In this document: positions 48,601 through 59,600 of the stretch, one piece after another
Numbering within the stretch: position 1 is the stretch's first letter
Layout: every line of letters begins with the position of its first letter
Assembly (NCBI GenBank): GCA_964017195.1
Contig: OZ024895.1
Location: 45,999,673 to 46,063,672 of the forward strand
DNA: 64,000 nt
Direction of reading: 5' to 3'
DNA from: Siderastrea radians
Taxonomy: Eukaryota; Cnidaria; Anthozoa; Scleractinia; Rhizangiidae
The notes under the pieces: generated by a model
Databases searched by the model: none
What the model was told of the DNA's origin: nothing
Seen by the model: the letters and a program-made list of their open reading frames with translations, nothing else
Position numbers and translations under genes: made by a program

Positions 48601-49222
48601 AAATGTCTGTAAACCGTAACTAAACACATTGCGATGTCTCCCATGCATAGCCCTATTAACATGAAAGCTTAAATACATATTTGAATGGATACTTCACTTG
48701 ACGTTTTTACAATTATACGAAGCCAGTGCAAAGACAAAGATTCTCAAGTTAAACAACTCATTCCATAAAATGAGATAAGCTGTTAAATTATCAATTAAAC
48801 ATTATTTAAGCTCTAAAACCAGATAACACTTCTTTAACCTTAACTTGTAATAATATAAGGGAAGGTCAAATCATGACTTCCCATCTAGATGTTACCTACC
48901 TTTATAGCGATCAAACAGGTGCGAAAGCTTTTTCTTGTCAATCAAAGGTTTTGTGTCAATGTAATATCTCTCTGGATTCTGAAAATAACTATCTGACGCC
49001 ACGTCCAGTCTCCAATCATGTTGACTAAGGCAGTTTATGGCTGTCTTTTCGTTAGTTTCGGTGAAGGTAATAAACTGCCTCACTTTATCACGCTGCGACG
49101 ACTTTAGCCTGTGCTGCAGGACACAACATGAAAAGAAGAACATATTAATCCTCTCTTTCGAAAAGAACCCTTGCAAAGCAAGGATCTTGGCAACATAAAA
49201 TAAAAACAAAGACCCCTACCAT
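42672..49222 (-). CDS. DCUN1D1: DCN1-like protein (DCUN1D1/DCUN1D2 type)
   Basis: Six coding exons are clear: 49113-48900, 46997-46829, 46225-46095, 45106-45024, 44396-44300, 42748-42672. An inferred first exon contributes only the ATG at 49222-49220, directly followed by a GTAGGG donor. Joined, they give 257 residues (human DCUN1D1 has 259). The N-terminus ([19 protein letters not shown]) is the UBA-like domain, and the rest is the potentiating-neddylation (PONY) domain with [52 protein letters not shown] and the C-terminal [20 protein letters not shown]. These proteins bind cullins and the N-acetylated E2 UBE2M to promote NEDD8 transfer in the nucleus and cytosol. Orthology to DCUN1D1 versus DCUN1D2 cannot be settled here. 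It faces the SNX24-like gene head-to-head. Confidence 0.93.
42890..43690. repeat. AT-rich inverted repeat with ATCGAT/ATTGAT motifs
   Basis: The left zone (42890-43065) is rich in AATCAATCAAAATCGAT-like motifs and the right zone (43490-43690) in the complementary ATTGATATTGATTGCTATC-like motifs. About 420 bp of unique sequence lies between. It looks like a non-autonomous element with degenerate repetitive ends, in a DCUN1D intron. Confidence 0.45.
43958..44100. repeat. Hairpin element
   Basis: GGTAACTGTTGTAGTTTAAT, then TTTATCCTTGG, pairs with AAGGATAAAATTGAACTACA ACATAACC at the right end. The A/T-rich centre also folds. It lies in a DCUN1D intron. Confidence 0.55.
45257..45619. mobile_element. 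PIF/Harbinger-like MITE, 363 bp
   Basis: TTA|GGGTGCATTCTTTTGAGACT at the left pairs with GTCCCAAAAGAACGCACCC|TTA at the right. The interior repeats TATTCCGAGTA-like and CCAAAAGAAC-like motifs in both orientations. It lies in a DCUN1D intron. Confidence 0.65.
45622..45767. mobile_element. Small MITE
   Basis: AATAAAGGTTG and CAACCTTTATT bound 146 bp, with ATTGGTCATTGGTCATTGG in triplicate and a paired CCAATGCACAATTGCCCAAT part. It abuts the element at 45257-45619. Confidence 0.55.
45828..45935. repeat. Dispersed non-coding repeat, copy 4
   Basis: TATGTTTGATCAAGTAATGA, TACTGTAAGGAGAAATAAGA and TGCTTGTCACTATTGGGGTT match 740-935. It lies in a DCUN1D intron. Confidence 0.5.
47262..47520 (+). repeat. 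tRNA-derived SINE with shared body
   Basis: A degenerate tRNA-like head (AGTGGTAAGTGTATCAGAGT, then GGTAGTTCAAGGCC as B box) is followed by the body ACCCAGGTGTATGAATGGGT and ATACTGCTGGGGGTAACCCT, also present at 22790-22990. It lies in a DCUN1D intron. Confidence 0.5.
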
Positions 49223-49625
49223 ATCCACATCACACTACCGCCCAAAATCGTCCTTCGAATCATGTATTTGAGCCCGCAGTTCTCATGTAAGCGACCTCCT
49301 CTGCGGAACAGATTTTACTAAGTGGGGAGCACTCAGTAGATTTCTATTAAAATATATTTTAATAAATTCTTAAGACTACAACGTTTTCTGCTTACTCTAG
49401 CGTGTTACAAATATATCGAGACAGAAATTATCGTAGTTGAGTTATTTAGATTTTATTGGAAGATTTTATTTTGTAATATTGTGACAGGTGATGTATTACC
49501 CTTCCCACGGTGAGGATGCCAGACATTGAAACTTTGTCGGGGTAGGGACGACATTTCTCTGCATGCTAACAATGATGTTGTGACTTCAAAGTATAAATTG
49601 AGACGACAAGTCTTAAAATCTAGCC
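49223..49625. promoter_or_regulatory. Putative bidirectional promoter, DCUN1D / SNX24-like
   Basis: The inferred DCUN1D start and the SNX24-like start are about 400 bp apart and divergent. No strong TATA box is evident. If DCUN1D has a different first exon the interval would change. Confidence 0.4.
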
Positions 49626-50180
49626 ATGATCGCTTTATCCATTCCTTCATTCAGAAAAGTCAAAGATGAAGGGTATTTCGTGTACGAAATCCACGTTACA
49701 AAACCAACAGGGCGTGAAGTAATATTAGAGAGACGTTTCCAAGAGTTTTACGAATTTAACAAGCAAGTCGGTAAAACAGTAAACAATCCTCCTCATTTTC
49801 CATCAAAGAAACTACCGAAACCGCTAAACAAGAGCTCTAGATTTTTGGAGTCAAGAAGAGTAGCTTTGGAGCAGTACTTAAGAGATCTTCTGCCTCTAAT
49901 TGGGATCAGCGAAGTGCACGAACTTTTAACAGGATTTCTGGACACCAATTTACCTCATCATATTCAAAACTTGAATTCTTCAAGAGCGAGTTCTATTGAT
50001 GATTTAGATGGATATACAGATGAAGGGCCTAGACTAACTCATCAAGCTCTAGTGTGTTATTCTAAGGATCCGTTTAATGGTAATGAGTACAGTACAAATC
50101 CTCTGCCAAATGTTGTTCTACAAGGCACTTTGGAAGGACTGTATGGAAAGGTTCATAGGTCATTTGATACGGAATGTTGA
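49626..50180 (+). CDS. PX-domain protein, SNX22/SNX24-like sorting nexin
   Basis: A single uninterrupted frame of 184 residues. The PX domain covers about residues 1-118: IPSFRK opens it; RRFQEFYEF holds the phosphoinositide-binding Arg-Phe region; FPSKKLPKPL gives the Pro-rich loop; and SRRVALEQYLRDLL is the helix that follows. The tail ends with NPLPNVVLQGTLEGLYG, matching the conserved C-terminal segment of the SNX22/24 group. Such proteins bind PI3P or related lipids on endosomes. The length fits SNX24 (about 169). Vertebrate SNX24 genes have several introns and this copy has none, so it may be a retrocopy or a lineage that lost introns. It is head-to-head with DCUN1D. Confidence 0.88.
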   Translation: MIALSIPSFRKVKDEGYFVYEIHVTKPTGREVILERRFQEFYEFNKQVGKTVNNPPHFPSKKLPKPLNKSSRFLESRRVALEQYLRDLLPLIGISEVHELLTGFLDTNLPHHIQNLNSSRASSIDDLDGYTDEGPRLTHQALVCYSKDPFNGNEYSTNPLPNVVLQGTLEGLYGKVHRSFDTEC

Positions 50181-50376
50181 TAGGAGCAACGAAGAGGGAT
50201 TATAAGAGCTACAGCAGATGCTTATCATTCTCGATAAAACCTGTGTGACCGTAGACTCAATTTTCAGGCATGCTGGGATAATGAGCCTGTTAACGCAAAC
50301 AACAGCAGCAACAACAACAATTTTATTTCAGTTAATGCAGTACATATTGTACTGACCCGCAAATAGCAATGCAAAT

Positions 50377-50868
50377 GCGCCGATCAATTCAAAACTTCAA
50401 CATCCCCCACCCCCTCCGGGCATACCCCGTGCATTTGACTGTGCATCGTGCCCAGAGAGGGGGGAATTTGAACGTTGCGTTGGAAGGGTGTGGAATTTGA
50501 CCCGGATTTATCTCTCGTTCTGACGTAATACGCCTGTGACTTTTTTTCCAGTTTTTGCAGGGTTTGATGAATTTACAAATAGAATTTTGCCTTTGTTAGT
50601 GAATAACTCTTTCAAAAGCGTCTTTGAAAGAAGTTTGATGCTGTAATTATGGCGTATATCTCTCTCTGAAAGGCGTGTAAAGTGTTTGATTGAAGACAAA
50701 ATTTGTCTCTGAGGAGAGGTAGTTCAGTACTAATTAAGTTCAGCATTTGAACAGCTTTTTTTGCCCCGAGGAGAGGGAATTTGAACAAGCCAATCTTCAA
50801 AAGTTCAAATGCCCAGGGGTTTGCCCAGGGGAGGGGGGGAGGTTGAACTTTTGAATTGATTGGCGCAT
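50377..50868. mobile_element. Inverted-repeat MITE
   Basis: ATGCGCCGATCAATTCAAAA with following CTTCAACATCCCCC pairs with GGGGGGAGGTTGAACTTTTG and AATTGATTGGCGCAT. G- and C-rich subterminal parts repeat the GGAATTTGAAC motif. No credible gene. Between 50869 and 52772 I see only a SINE and simple repeats. Confidence 0.6.
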
Positions 50869-51107
50869 AATAGAGACAGGCCAGTCCTTAACAAGGGAGG
50901 TATAGACAGCATGGACCTAATCGTATCGTGGACGTGAATCCTAGTGTCAACTTATCACACCCTACCCCATCCCATGATGATTTTTTAGATAAACAGTACG
51001 TAAGATTCCACTGCATATATGCCACCTGTCAACATTGAAATCCTAGCAGTATGCAGGATGTTTGTCAAGTGAAGCTGCCTGTAGTTTGATGGCCTAGCTC
51101 GTAAGGC

Positions 51108-51240
51108 TCTCCTGTAGCTTAGTGCTAGAACATCCAGACTAGTAATCATACAGGTAAGGTCATAGGTTCAACTCATGCTGGGAGAACCCAGATTTCTTTT
51201 TTTTTTAAAGCATGCCTGTGTCACTAGCCGATAAAGACAT
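51108..51240 (+). repeat. tRNA-derived SINE
   Basis: The tRNA-like head has an A box (TGTAGCTTAGTGCTAGAAC), an anticodon-like arm (GACTAGTAATC) and a B box (ATAGGTTCAACTC). It continues with GGGAGAACCCAGATTTC, a T-run and GTGTCACTAGCCGAT. The mismatched stems argue against a working tRNA. Confidence 0.65.
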
Positions 51241-52090
51241 CTTAAACATTTCATATTAATTTTGATCACCAAGCTAATCTTAATCACCAGGCTTAGAACA
51301 TACCATCACACTTCTTCCAGTATTTACGTTTGTTTTAGGTGTAGACTGTGTTTGTCGTTTTTCTGTGAGATCACCAAGATCAAATTCTTATTTCAAATGG
51401 TTGCCATATGTTCTGGGGAGTTTACTACAGTACTGATCAAAGTGTAAGCACCATGGATTATTTTTCTTTCCAAAGAAATGGAACAGTTTATTAAACATTG
51501 AGGAATATTAATTTTGTGACCATTGATATTTATTGTACAGTATAAAGTGCAATGCAACTTTTATTGAATATATAATTGTGTCATTTTTTTAATTTTAGTC
51601 CATGGCATTATTGTGACATTTGCCTTTGTGCTATTTATTGATGCCAAATCACTAGTAAAAGTTTTAAATAAACAGAATTCATGTTTTATACCATATTTCA
51701 AAAACATGCTTCATAGTCAAGGATCAATGATACTTGAGGAGTACCTTAATTGTTGTCTTTTTTTTTTCCAATTTTTGTTTTATTTTGTAGCTGAGGGATA
51801 AATGGTGTAAAAATCAATGAACCGTTATTGTTTCCTCGACCGAAGCGGTTAATAAGTTCACCAACGTGTCAAAGGACTCTCAGTTTATTTGCTGTCTCGT
51901 ATAGGGTTGTACCTGGTTTACAGCTTTGAGTCTTTCGAAACCTGTATTAACATCACAACGATAATTATACACAACAATATTGCCAAAGTTGAATGATTGA
52001 ATATTTACATACCTGATGGCTCTTATTTAATTCTTTATCTTCGGGAGGAAAACTGGCGGTAATCTCAATTGTCGTTCGCAATGTCACTAA

Positions 52091-52214
52091 TTACAATTAA
52101 TTATCGATTGTAATGTAATCCTCTCATTAATTATCGATTGTAACGTAATCGTCACAAATTAAGAATTCGTTTCCAATGAAACAATTATCAACCAGTCAAT
52201 CAATCAGGCAATCA

Positions 52215-52248
<34 letters not shown>

Positions 52249-52262
52249 CATTCAATCAATAA
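52091..52262. repeat. Short direct repeats and (AATC)n microsatellite
   Basis: ATTAATTATCGATTGTAA occurs twice (near 52098 and 52133), followed by (CAAT)n-type repeats at about 52196-52262. It has no coding capacity. Confidence 0.75.
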
Positions 52263-52772
52263 GGTAGGGTGGGTAGTGAGTTGGGGGGGGGAGGAGTAAC
52301 TGGAGTATAAAAGTGATGAAAAGGAAGGATTTTCTGGTTCAAAATTCACATTTTTTACAGGGGGGGAGGGTCAAAATTTTGTTCAGTCCTTTTTTTGCTA
52401 GAAACTTCTAGCTGGTATTTTCTTGGATAAATTTATAAAGATAAAAATTAACTGGGTTTTTCCAGGGGGCTCCATTAAAAATAGGCATGGGTTTTGTTCA
52501 TTTTTGGGCAGTGGGTAGGGTTTTTTGACCTATTAGAACTTTTGGGTTCCAATGTTTTTTAAACATAGACACTGAGGCTCATGATTTTGGTATGAGACAT
52601 TTTGCCTGGTCGGTTCTGAAACAGACCAAAGTCTGACAAACTCTACCCCTGTGATACAGACACCTCCAAAATACAGACACCCATTCCTGCCCCGCTGTGT
52701 CTGTCCTAAAGAGGTTTGACTGTATTGGTTCATTTACATCCCGCATCACCTTGAGGATATGAGTGCCCCCAT

Positions 52773-53256
52773 CACAGGTAGCCCAAGCTCCAAAGGGAGC
52801 CGTCAACATGACATTGCGTAACAGCGTTCTATTTATAAGAGTTTGTATGGGAATATGACGATCGTACAAAATAATTCAAAATAGGGGAAAGAGATTTAAT
52901 AAAATCGACTTACCTGCCCTCTTCTGTGTATAACTTGTGTTTCTACGGCATTCGGACGCGTTTTAAAGCGATTCCAGTGGGTTTTAGGTTCTCTGTTTTC
53001 CTCTCCATATAGAATTATATATGGAGAGGAAAACAGAGAACCTAAAACCCACTGGAATCGCTTTAAAACGCGTCCGAATGCCGTAGAAACACAAGTTATA
53101 CACAGAAGAGGGCAGGTAAGTCGATTTTATTAAATCTCTTTCCCCTATTTTGAATTATTTTGTACGATCGTCATATTCCCATACAAACTCTTATAAATAG
53201 AACGCTGTTACGCAATGTCATGTTGACGGCTCCCTTTGGAGCTTGGGCTACCTGTG
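52773..53256. repeat. Near-perfect spacer-free palindrome, 2 x 242 bp
   Basis: From CACAGGTAGCCCAAGCTCC on the left to GGAGCTTGGGCTACCTGTG on the right the sequence is its own reverse complement, with one mismatch noticed near the centre (AGAATTAT at 53011-53018). Beyond the ends the flanks differ at once. Each arm contains GGGCAG|GTAAGT, a good splice-donor sequence, outward of the centre. No protein family is recognisable. Confidence 0.9.
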
Positions 53257-53655
53257 CCCCCATGGCCCCATCTGGGGAAAATGAGGTTGGGAGTCCTGGG
53301 GTGGGTTGTAAAATCTCTCAAGTATTTTGGGGTATTCTTCTTCTGGAAATAAATTTGACTTGACCAGACAGCTTCCTAATGAATTACTCTATGAAAAGAT
53401 AGTTTAGCGTTTCATACACCGGGACAGCATTTGCCTCTCCCCTCCCCTACTTAATACAGAGTCCTCGGACACGAAGTTGTAAATCAGTGGTTCGTACACG
53501 AAGCAGTAGTAGAGTACTTGGTCAGCGGCGGTAAATGTAGCGACGCCATTTTGTTGAAAATTTTCGTTTTCTGCTTTTCAAGTCGTCGCTTTTCAATTAT
53601 TTGTTGAATGTAAAGAACTCTTAGGAACATATAGAGCTTTCAAAAGCGTGGAGCG

Positions 53656-56600
53656 ATGACTACAGCGGCTAGACCGACATGGGACACTGCAAAAGGTGGC
53701 CGAGGAAAAGGCGAAGGAGACTTGTCGGCATTATCAAAACAATACTCCAGCCGTGATCTGCCATCACACACAAAGCTTAAACACAGGTACGGTCTCATGA
53801 TATGTTTTTCTTTTCGTTTATATTACATTTTCTTGCCAATGAATAATTTCTCCTCCCCGTAATCGGCTTCTATATTTATTAATTTTATAATTTAATTACG
53901 TATATCAAATTTGTTGGTTTTAGTCGAGGTTTTATTAAGGTGATTCCATCGAAAAAGAAGATGTTATGAGAATTTGTTGAAACTTTGCAGAGTTACTAAT
54001 TACACCTAGTACATTAAAAAAATAAAATAAAAAGAGAGGGTCACCATGTCTGATTTCATGCTACGGGGCTGTAGTATATAGGTACTTTGCTATGTTTAGA
54101 CAGCAATATTAAAAAAAACCTATCCTTGTACTAGAGACACCCATTACTTCAACAAAGTTATAACTGGCAAAGAAATATAAACGTTATTCTTGTGATAGAA
54201 GTACAATGTTACAGTAAAACGTCTTAAAATTGCCATAACAATGAAACTAATTTGAAATAACAGGCAAATTGAGTGTCTGCACGGTTCCAGTGAAACGCCT
54301 AAAATCTGACTGTAACAGTGAATCAACTGGAATATTTCAAATTTGAATAATGAAAAATTCTTCAAATTTGAATATATCATGTAAAGTCGTATTTTCCTTA
54401 AATAAATGGAATAAAAAAGTGGGTCACCGAGTTCATTTGGGAGAAAACGACCATTTATTTCTCTGAACAGCTCAGCTTCCATAGAAAACCTATCAAGTTC
54501 CGAACGCGCGCACACGAGTGCGCGCGCTAATCACGCAATAAATGATACGCAGAAAGGATGCGCAATGCAATTGAATGGAATCACCTTAATTAAAGTTCAA
54601 TGTAAAGCTTACATTTCCAGATGTGATCTCAATGTGAAAACTTTATACGTAATTGTGATCTATTGTAATTCGAAAGTATGCATCTTTAGCTAATGAATTT
54701 GATTTCAGTGCTTAGCCACAAAATGTTGATGCAAATGTTGTGAATAAATAAACAGTCTAATGTGAACGAATCACTGGCATTCCTAGCAGCTACTCCGGCA
54801 ATGACATCACGGGCAGGTTGTGAGGACAATTCAGGAAATTGCAAATCTAACTTTGTCCACCTTCTTAATGTCAGGCAAACTGGTCAAGATACTGCTGAGG
54901 AACTTCGAGGCAGAGACTTCCGTAAGGACCTGGAAGAACGTGAAAGACAAGCAGCTCGTGAAAGAAACAAGGAAAAGGGCAGCAGATCAACTACTGAACA
55001 GCCAAAGAGGCCCCGCCTAGATCAGCCGCCCCCGTCCAATCTAGATGCTGATGATCCCGTTGACGATGATGATGAGGATGACTCTGAAGAAAGGTACTCT
55101 AACTCATGTCACAATTTTTGCATTCTGCTAGTCTGAATTTTTTCATTCTTAGGTTATGTTTTTAATCTAAATGTTCTTGATTATACACATCAATGATGGT
55201 CTTTGAAAAACAGTGCTTTGCTGGTATTTGGACATTCCTAGCCATATTTATTTGGACATTCCTAGCCAAGTGCTTGGTCTCCCAGTCCCAGGTCCCCGTT
55301 CAGTTCAGTTCAAATCAAATCTCCATGACATTTATAACAGTAAATTGTCTTCTTGTCTTTAGAAGGATGTATGGGGTTTCAATAACTGCCATGCAGAGAA
55401 AGTAGGCAGTTATCTGGGACAAGTAATCTTGAGCTTGTGAGCATTTACTTTAAAGTTAGGACAAAGAAGGCAGCTATTTGAGTTTAAATAGATGGTCGTA
55501 TGCCACCTGTAGTCACCTACCAATGAAATCTCTTATATAGCACAAGGTCAGTATCCACACATTGAACCAATGATCCAGGGCCCGGTTGTTCAAAAGGGTT
55601 AAAGGTGGATATTGCTATCCACCGGATAAATCCCTATTCAGCGGATAAAACAGAGTACACTATCCACTGGATAGTGATTTATCCGGTGGATAGTGTTATC
55701 CACTTTTTGAACAACCGGGGCCAGGTGATAATTATATGTACCATAAACTTTCAAGCCTGGTATATAGTACACATTACTGGTAGTTAACCTATAAGTAGAT
55801 CATGTCAAACTGTTTACATCCTATTTTATTTTGCGGCATGTTTTGTGTTGTAGTGATGATGAAGATGACACTGCTGAACTTCTTGCTGAGTTACAAAGAA
55901 TAAAAAAAGAGCGAGCACAAGAGGAAGCCAAAAAAGTAAGATTCAAATTGTATGAAAGATATTCTTACTTGACTTTCAATAACATCCAAATTGTTTGTAT
56001 TTTACACTGGAGCTAAAAAGTTTGGTTTCAAAAGGTCATAGCTCTGATTAGCAGATCCATTTTGGTTGTTTCAATTTCGGGATCCATTAACATTTAATTC
56101 TGGCTGAAGGCATTGTGAAATGCAATCATTAATAATTTATTTGGTTTTAAATTTCAGATTTGGGTGTTGTTGAAATTCAAAGTGAAACAATAACCACTCA
56201 AGACTTTTTTCTTTGTTTTTATATTAATTTTGTACTTCTCATAATATAACTATTTTAATAGCAACAAGAAAAGCCCAAGCGGCTTTATTCAATCTGGCTG
56301 TCATCTTGTTGCGAACTTTGCCCCGTTCACTAGGGTTTTCAGGTCAACGAACTACACTAAGACAAACAGTAGAGTCGTTTGTATTTAATCACTTGGCTCA
56401 CTTCGTATTAACTCGTTACAACAGTTGTGCAAGAGCTACTCTAAACACATGGAAAAGGACGCTTGATTTTATACTAGTACATTAGATATCATTGGCTGTT
56501 GCTAGGCGATAATCAGAAAAAGTCAATCAATTCTACTAGCTAAAGTGTTCATTGTCTCATGAAGTCTAGACCTAATTTAAACATCTGTCACTGTATTGTC

Positions 56601-59600
56601 ACGTAACCTGAAGTCTCCGAAACACTCCCCCATGCAGCATTGCACACAAGGGTGCATTTAATACTTAGGAGACTGAAACAACTATTTTTACGACTCCGAA
56701 ATTAATCAAAGGCTAGATTGAATCTTCGCTAGTAGTCACTCGTTTCAAGTTCAAAATTGTTCAATTTCTTCACTATTAGCAATCTCCTTCATTCTGGCAG
56801 CTGCCGCAGCCGCAGCGGCTCTTCTCGGTCTAAAATTTGGCGCGTCATGGTTCAACCGCTGTTCTCCTCCTGCTGGCACTGTGGGCTCACACTGCAACTC
56901 CAGCGGGAAAAGGTGCTGAACAGGACGCTCTATAACTCCCTTACTGGTTCTCAGCTGCACTGCGCGGATGTGGCCGTCACGCCCTGGGTAGGTCTGCTGG
57001 ACAATAGCTAGTGGCCACTTCCCTCGATTCTTGCTGTCAGATCGTACAAGCACGGTGTCGCCAATTCTGACTTGATAACTTGCCGTTTTGTGTACAAGGT
57101 TGTGGCGCTCTCTCAAGGCAGTTAAGTACTCACGTTGCCATCGGTTCCACATGTGGTCTTTGCAGGTCTGCAAATATTTAGCTCGTCTGCGCAGATTCGG
57201 GTCTTGAATTCTCCAGGCCTGCTCCTCAGGAAGCTGGTTGGTTCGCTGGAACATAAAGCTAGCCGGTGTCAGGACGGGCAGCTCAACATCGTCTTCAACG
57301 TAACCGAGTGGGCGACGATTGACCTGAGTCTCCACGTCCAAGATTACTTCATTCAATTCACTCCAGGACAGCGTAGCTCCCCCTATGACCTTGTACATCG
57401 CTGTCTTCACAATTCCGATCAGGCGTTCAAATTGGCCGCCCCACCAAGGGGCGCGGCTGAGGTTGAATTTCCACTGTATGTCATGGGACTCTAAGTATCC
57501 TTGCAACTGCTCGTCGCTTCGTACTTGCTTCAACCACTTGGCAGCTTTGACAAACGTGCTGCCATTATCAGAGTAAATGACAACCGGGCGTCCGCGTCTG
57601 GCGATGAGGCGTTTGAGACATGGCAGGAACGCACTAGTTTCCAGGTTGGGAACCAGCTCTAGGTGTATTGCTCTCGACAGACTGCAAGAGAATATCACCA
57701 GGTATGCTTTCCCTTCTCGTTTCTGGCTCAGTCTGTAGTAGATTGGTCCCGCAAAGTCGGTTCCGATGACTTCAAAGGCAGCTCTGCCATGGGTACGGTC
57801 TGTGGGTAGCAGTCCAGGGGGTGGTACTGTTAAAGGTAAAGCCCTGAAACGTTTACAGCCCCAACACGCAGATCGCACCGACTTCACTAGCTGTCTCAGA
57901 GTTGGGATCCAGTATTCTTCACGGATCGCTGCCATGGTGAGGGACACACCTCCATGTAAGGTCTCGGCGTGAATCCGCTGTACAAGCTTTCTGGTAAATA
58001 GGCTATCAGCTGGTAAGTAGACTGGGTACTGTCCTTGAACTCTGCCATGACATTCGAGCACTCTGTCAGCATTTGGAACGAGGTTGAGTTCACGCCTGGT
58101 CTGTTCAAAGTGAGGCTTTTGCGCGTCTTGGTACTGGACCCTTCTTATCCACCAATTCTTCGACTCTTGTACGTCTTCGCTAGTTAGTGGTCCCTTGCGC
58201 GCTCTGTGAGTCGTGAAACGTCGCACCCAAGCTTGGATGCGTAGAGTTCGACGGAGATCATGACGTTCGAGGAGTTCGTCGAATACGTTTCGTTCTTGTT
58301 TAGGTTGTTCGTTTGCGAGGTTAAGCACTTCTCGGATTACTTTCGCCTCTTCTTCGGAAACTCGAGTTTTTACTGTGACTGGGTTCTCTGGCCAATTTTC
58401 AGGATCACACAGCCATGTTGGGCCATTCCACCAGAGCTCTACATTAGTAACCTGGCCTCCTCGGCTCGCTAAGTCTGCTGGGTTGTCGGTAGTGGGTACG
58501 TGTCTCCACTGAATCTGCGGGTGTTGTTTTATCTTCATCACGCGGTTGGTGACGAACTGTCGGTACAAGCCATTTCCCAGAATCCAGTGGAGGGCGACGG
58601 TGCTGTCCAACCAACCGTAGACCGTGGGCTCAGGTAAGTCTTTTAGTGCGTTGCTTACGTTGACAACTAAATTGGTAGCCATGTGGGCGCTGACTAACTC
58701 CAACCTTGGGACGGTTAGGTCTCTTTTAGCCAATCTTGCTTTCGCTGCGACAAGGGTTTGTGTGACTCCGTCTTCTTGGCGTACGACCGAGTACACCGCT
58801 GCTCCGACTCCATGGGTCGATGCATCTCCGAAGACATGTAGCTCAAATGAGAGAACTGGTTGCTGATATGGTGCAATGGGTCTTCGTACGGTTATTTCGT
58901 CTGGGAGTGACTGTTCCCACTTTAGCCATCTTACTCTGAGATTTTCTGGGATAGGTACATCCCATGCTGCTTTGCAGTCGCACACTTCGCGGTAGATTTG
59001 TTTGCCTTGCAATGTCACAGGGCAAGCTAGACCGAGAGGGTCATACACTTTCGCTAGTTTGGCCAATACTTCGCGTTTTGATGTTACACCACTTGTGTTT
59101 GCGACAGGGAACTGTACAGCGATAGTGTCTTCAGACTTGTTCCACTTGACTCCTAATAGTTTCGATTCACTTGGCTTGACTTGCAACTGTTGCTTGGCGT
59201 ATGACTGTTCTTCGGTTTCTGCGGGAGAATTGGCGCTCTTTTCACGCGTTTTAAGCTGGGTACCTTGTACTTCTGTTTCTTGTTGGTGGCCATCTTCTTC
59301 AAGCTCTGGACAGTTGGAGTGCCACTTGTGTAGCTTGAATGTGGCGTCACTCATGATCGCTTGCGCTACCTCTTTTCGCGCTTTAGTTTGCTGCACGTCT
59401 TGACCGCCTGTTAACAAGTCGTCTACGTAGAAACTTCGGCGCAACCGTTCAGCATCTTCTGGGTATCTCTGAGCCCAGCTATCCAAATGGTATTCAAGCA
59501 CACCACCCAGCAGAAAGGGCGAAGGGGCAAGCCCAAAGAGCACACGTGTAAACCTGTAAGTCTCCACTTCAGAGGTGCAGTCGGTCTGCCAATGAAATCG

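Noticed and set aside
51108..51185. Functional tRNA-Thr-like gene
   Set aside because: The head resembles a tRNA, but the anticodon stem is broken and it continues into a SINE tail with a T-run.
53160..53363. Frame starting MYDRHIPIQT, present in both orientations
   Set aside because: It is simply the palindrome arm read from each side; no family similarity is recognised.
54144..54515. 123-codon minus-strand frame in CWC15 intron 1
   Set aside because: Lies within a TTAA-flanked MITE and has no recognisable domain or splice context.
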